Assembly (NCBI GenBank): GCA_038757945.1
Contig: JBCDGJ010000145.1
Location: 1 to 12,717 of the forward strand
Direction: 5' to 3'
Source of the DNA: CALHVX01 sp038757945
Lineage (GTDB): Bacteria > Pseudomonadota > Gammaproteobacteria > Pseudomonadales > Azotimanducaceae
Length of the DNA stretch: 12,717 nt
In this document: piece after piece, positions 12,609 through 12,717 of the stretch
How positions within the stretch are numbered: the stretch's first letter is position 1
Layout: the number at the start of each line of letters is the position of its first letter
Translations under genes and position numbers: made by a program
The notes under the pieces: model-generated
What the model was told of the DNA's origin: nothing
What the model saw: the letters and a program-made list of their open reading frames with translations, nothing else
Database searches by the model: none

Positions 12609-12717
12609 TGTCCTGTCGCAGTAGTTCGTTGCATTGAGACGCGCCCTGCGGGTGCGCCAGAAACGCCAATAACCGCGTTGTGTTGCTTGCCAAGGTGCTC
12701 GACCCCCCGGTCTTCAA
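12609..12717. other. Non-coding tail after rsmI
   Basis: No coding region is supported in these 109 nt. A short GC stem, GCGCCC (12641-12646) with GG-T-GCGC (12651-12657), lacks a T-tract and is a poor terminator. TTGCCA at 12687-12692 could be a -35 element whose -10 would fall at the window edge. By pseudomonad synteny rnpB could follow, but no RNase P RNA sequence is recognisable inside the window. Confidence 0.4.

Overview
The window is about 12.7 kb of GC-rich chromosome. Gene content and order point to a free-living or environmental gammaproteobacterium related to the pseudomonad, xanthomonad or Nevskiales-like branches. The evidence is an AlgW/DegS-type protease, ZapE, rplM-rpsI, a three-gene cytochrome bc1 operon, sspA-sspB, and a dolP-yraN-lpoA cluster divergent from rsmI. 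From memory, this is the same order as the PA4422-PA4433 region of Pseudomonas aeruginosa. The species cannot be named from the sequence alone. I see no mobile element, CRISPR array, rRNA or tRNA. Almost everything is core genome, and the unusual signals lie in regulatory layout and single residues rather than in a new gene system.

Layout. 1-589: 3' end of a sugar-phosphate isomerase/epimerase-like TIM-barrel gene (+). 621-1673: a one-PDZ, membrane-anchored DegS/AlgW protease (-), divergent from 1753-2916 zapE (+). 3059-3877: rplM and rpsI (+), preceded by a 142-nt gap holding a candidate promoter and leader hairpin. 3878-4322: a 445-nt non-coding gap with two symmetric or repeated motifs. 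4323-7020: petA-petB-petC (+), with stop/start overlap between petA and petB. 7021-7372: a gap with a strong hairpin after petC and a second hairpin just before sspA. 7373-8502: sspA-sspB (+), overlapping by 4 nt. 8486-11734: lpoA, yraN and a dolP-like gene on the minus strand, read in that order. 11733-12608: rsmI (+), whose ATG overlaps the lpoA ATG. 12609-12717: a non-coding tail.

How the genes relate. DegS/AlgW, DolP, LpoA and SspB/ClpXP all act in envelope or protein quality control. DegS-type proteases start the sigma-E/AlgU cascade by cutting the anti-sigma factor, and in E. coli SspB helps ClpXP finish that degradation. LpoA activates the peptidoglycan synthase PBP1A from the outer membrane, and DolP supports outer-membrane integrity. 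petABC encodes a complete ubiquinol:cytochrome c reductase. rplM, rpsI and rsmI belong to the ribosome.

The observations most worth following are: a Walker A Gly-to-Val change in ZapE; a predicted leaderless degS promoter within a TTGAC/GTCAA dyad; the overlapping divergent start codons of lpoA and rsmI; and the direct-repeat-flanked hairpin in front of sspA, which reads as an intrinsic terminator on the opposite strand. I did not find a convincing undescribed multi-gene system.
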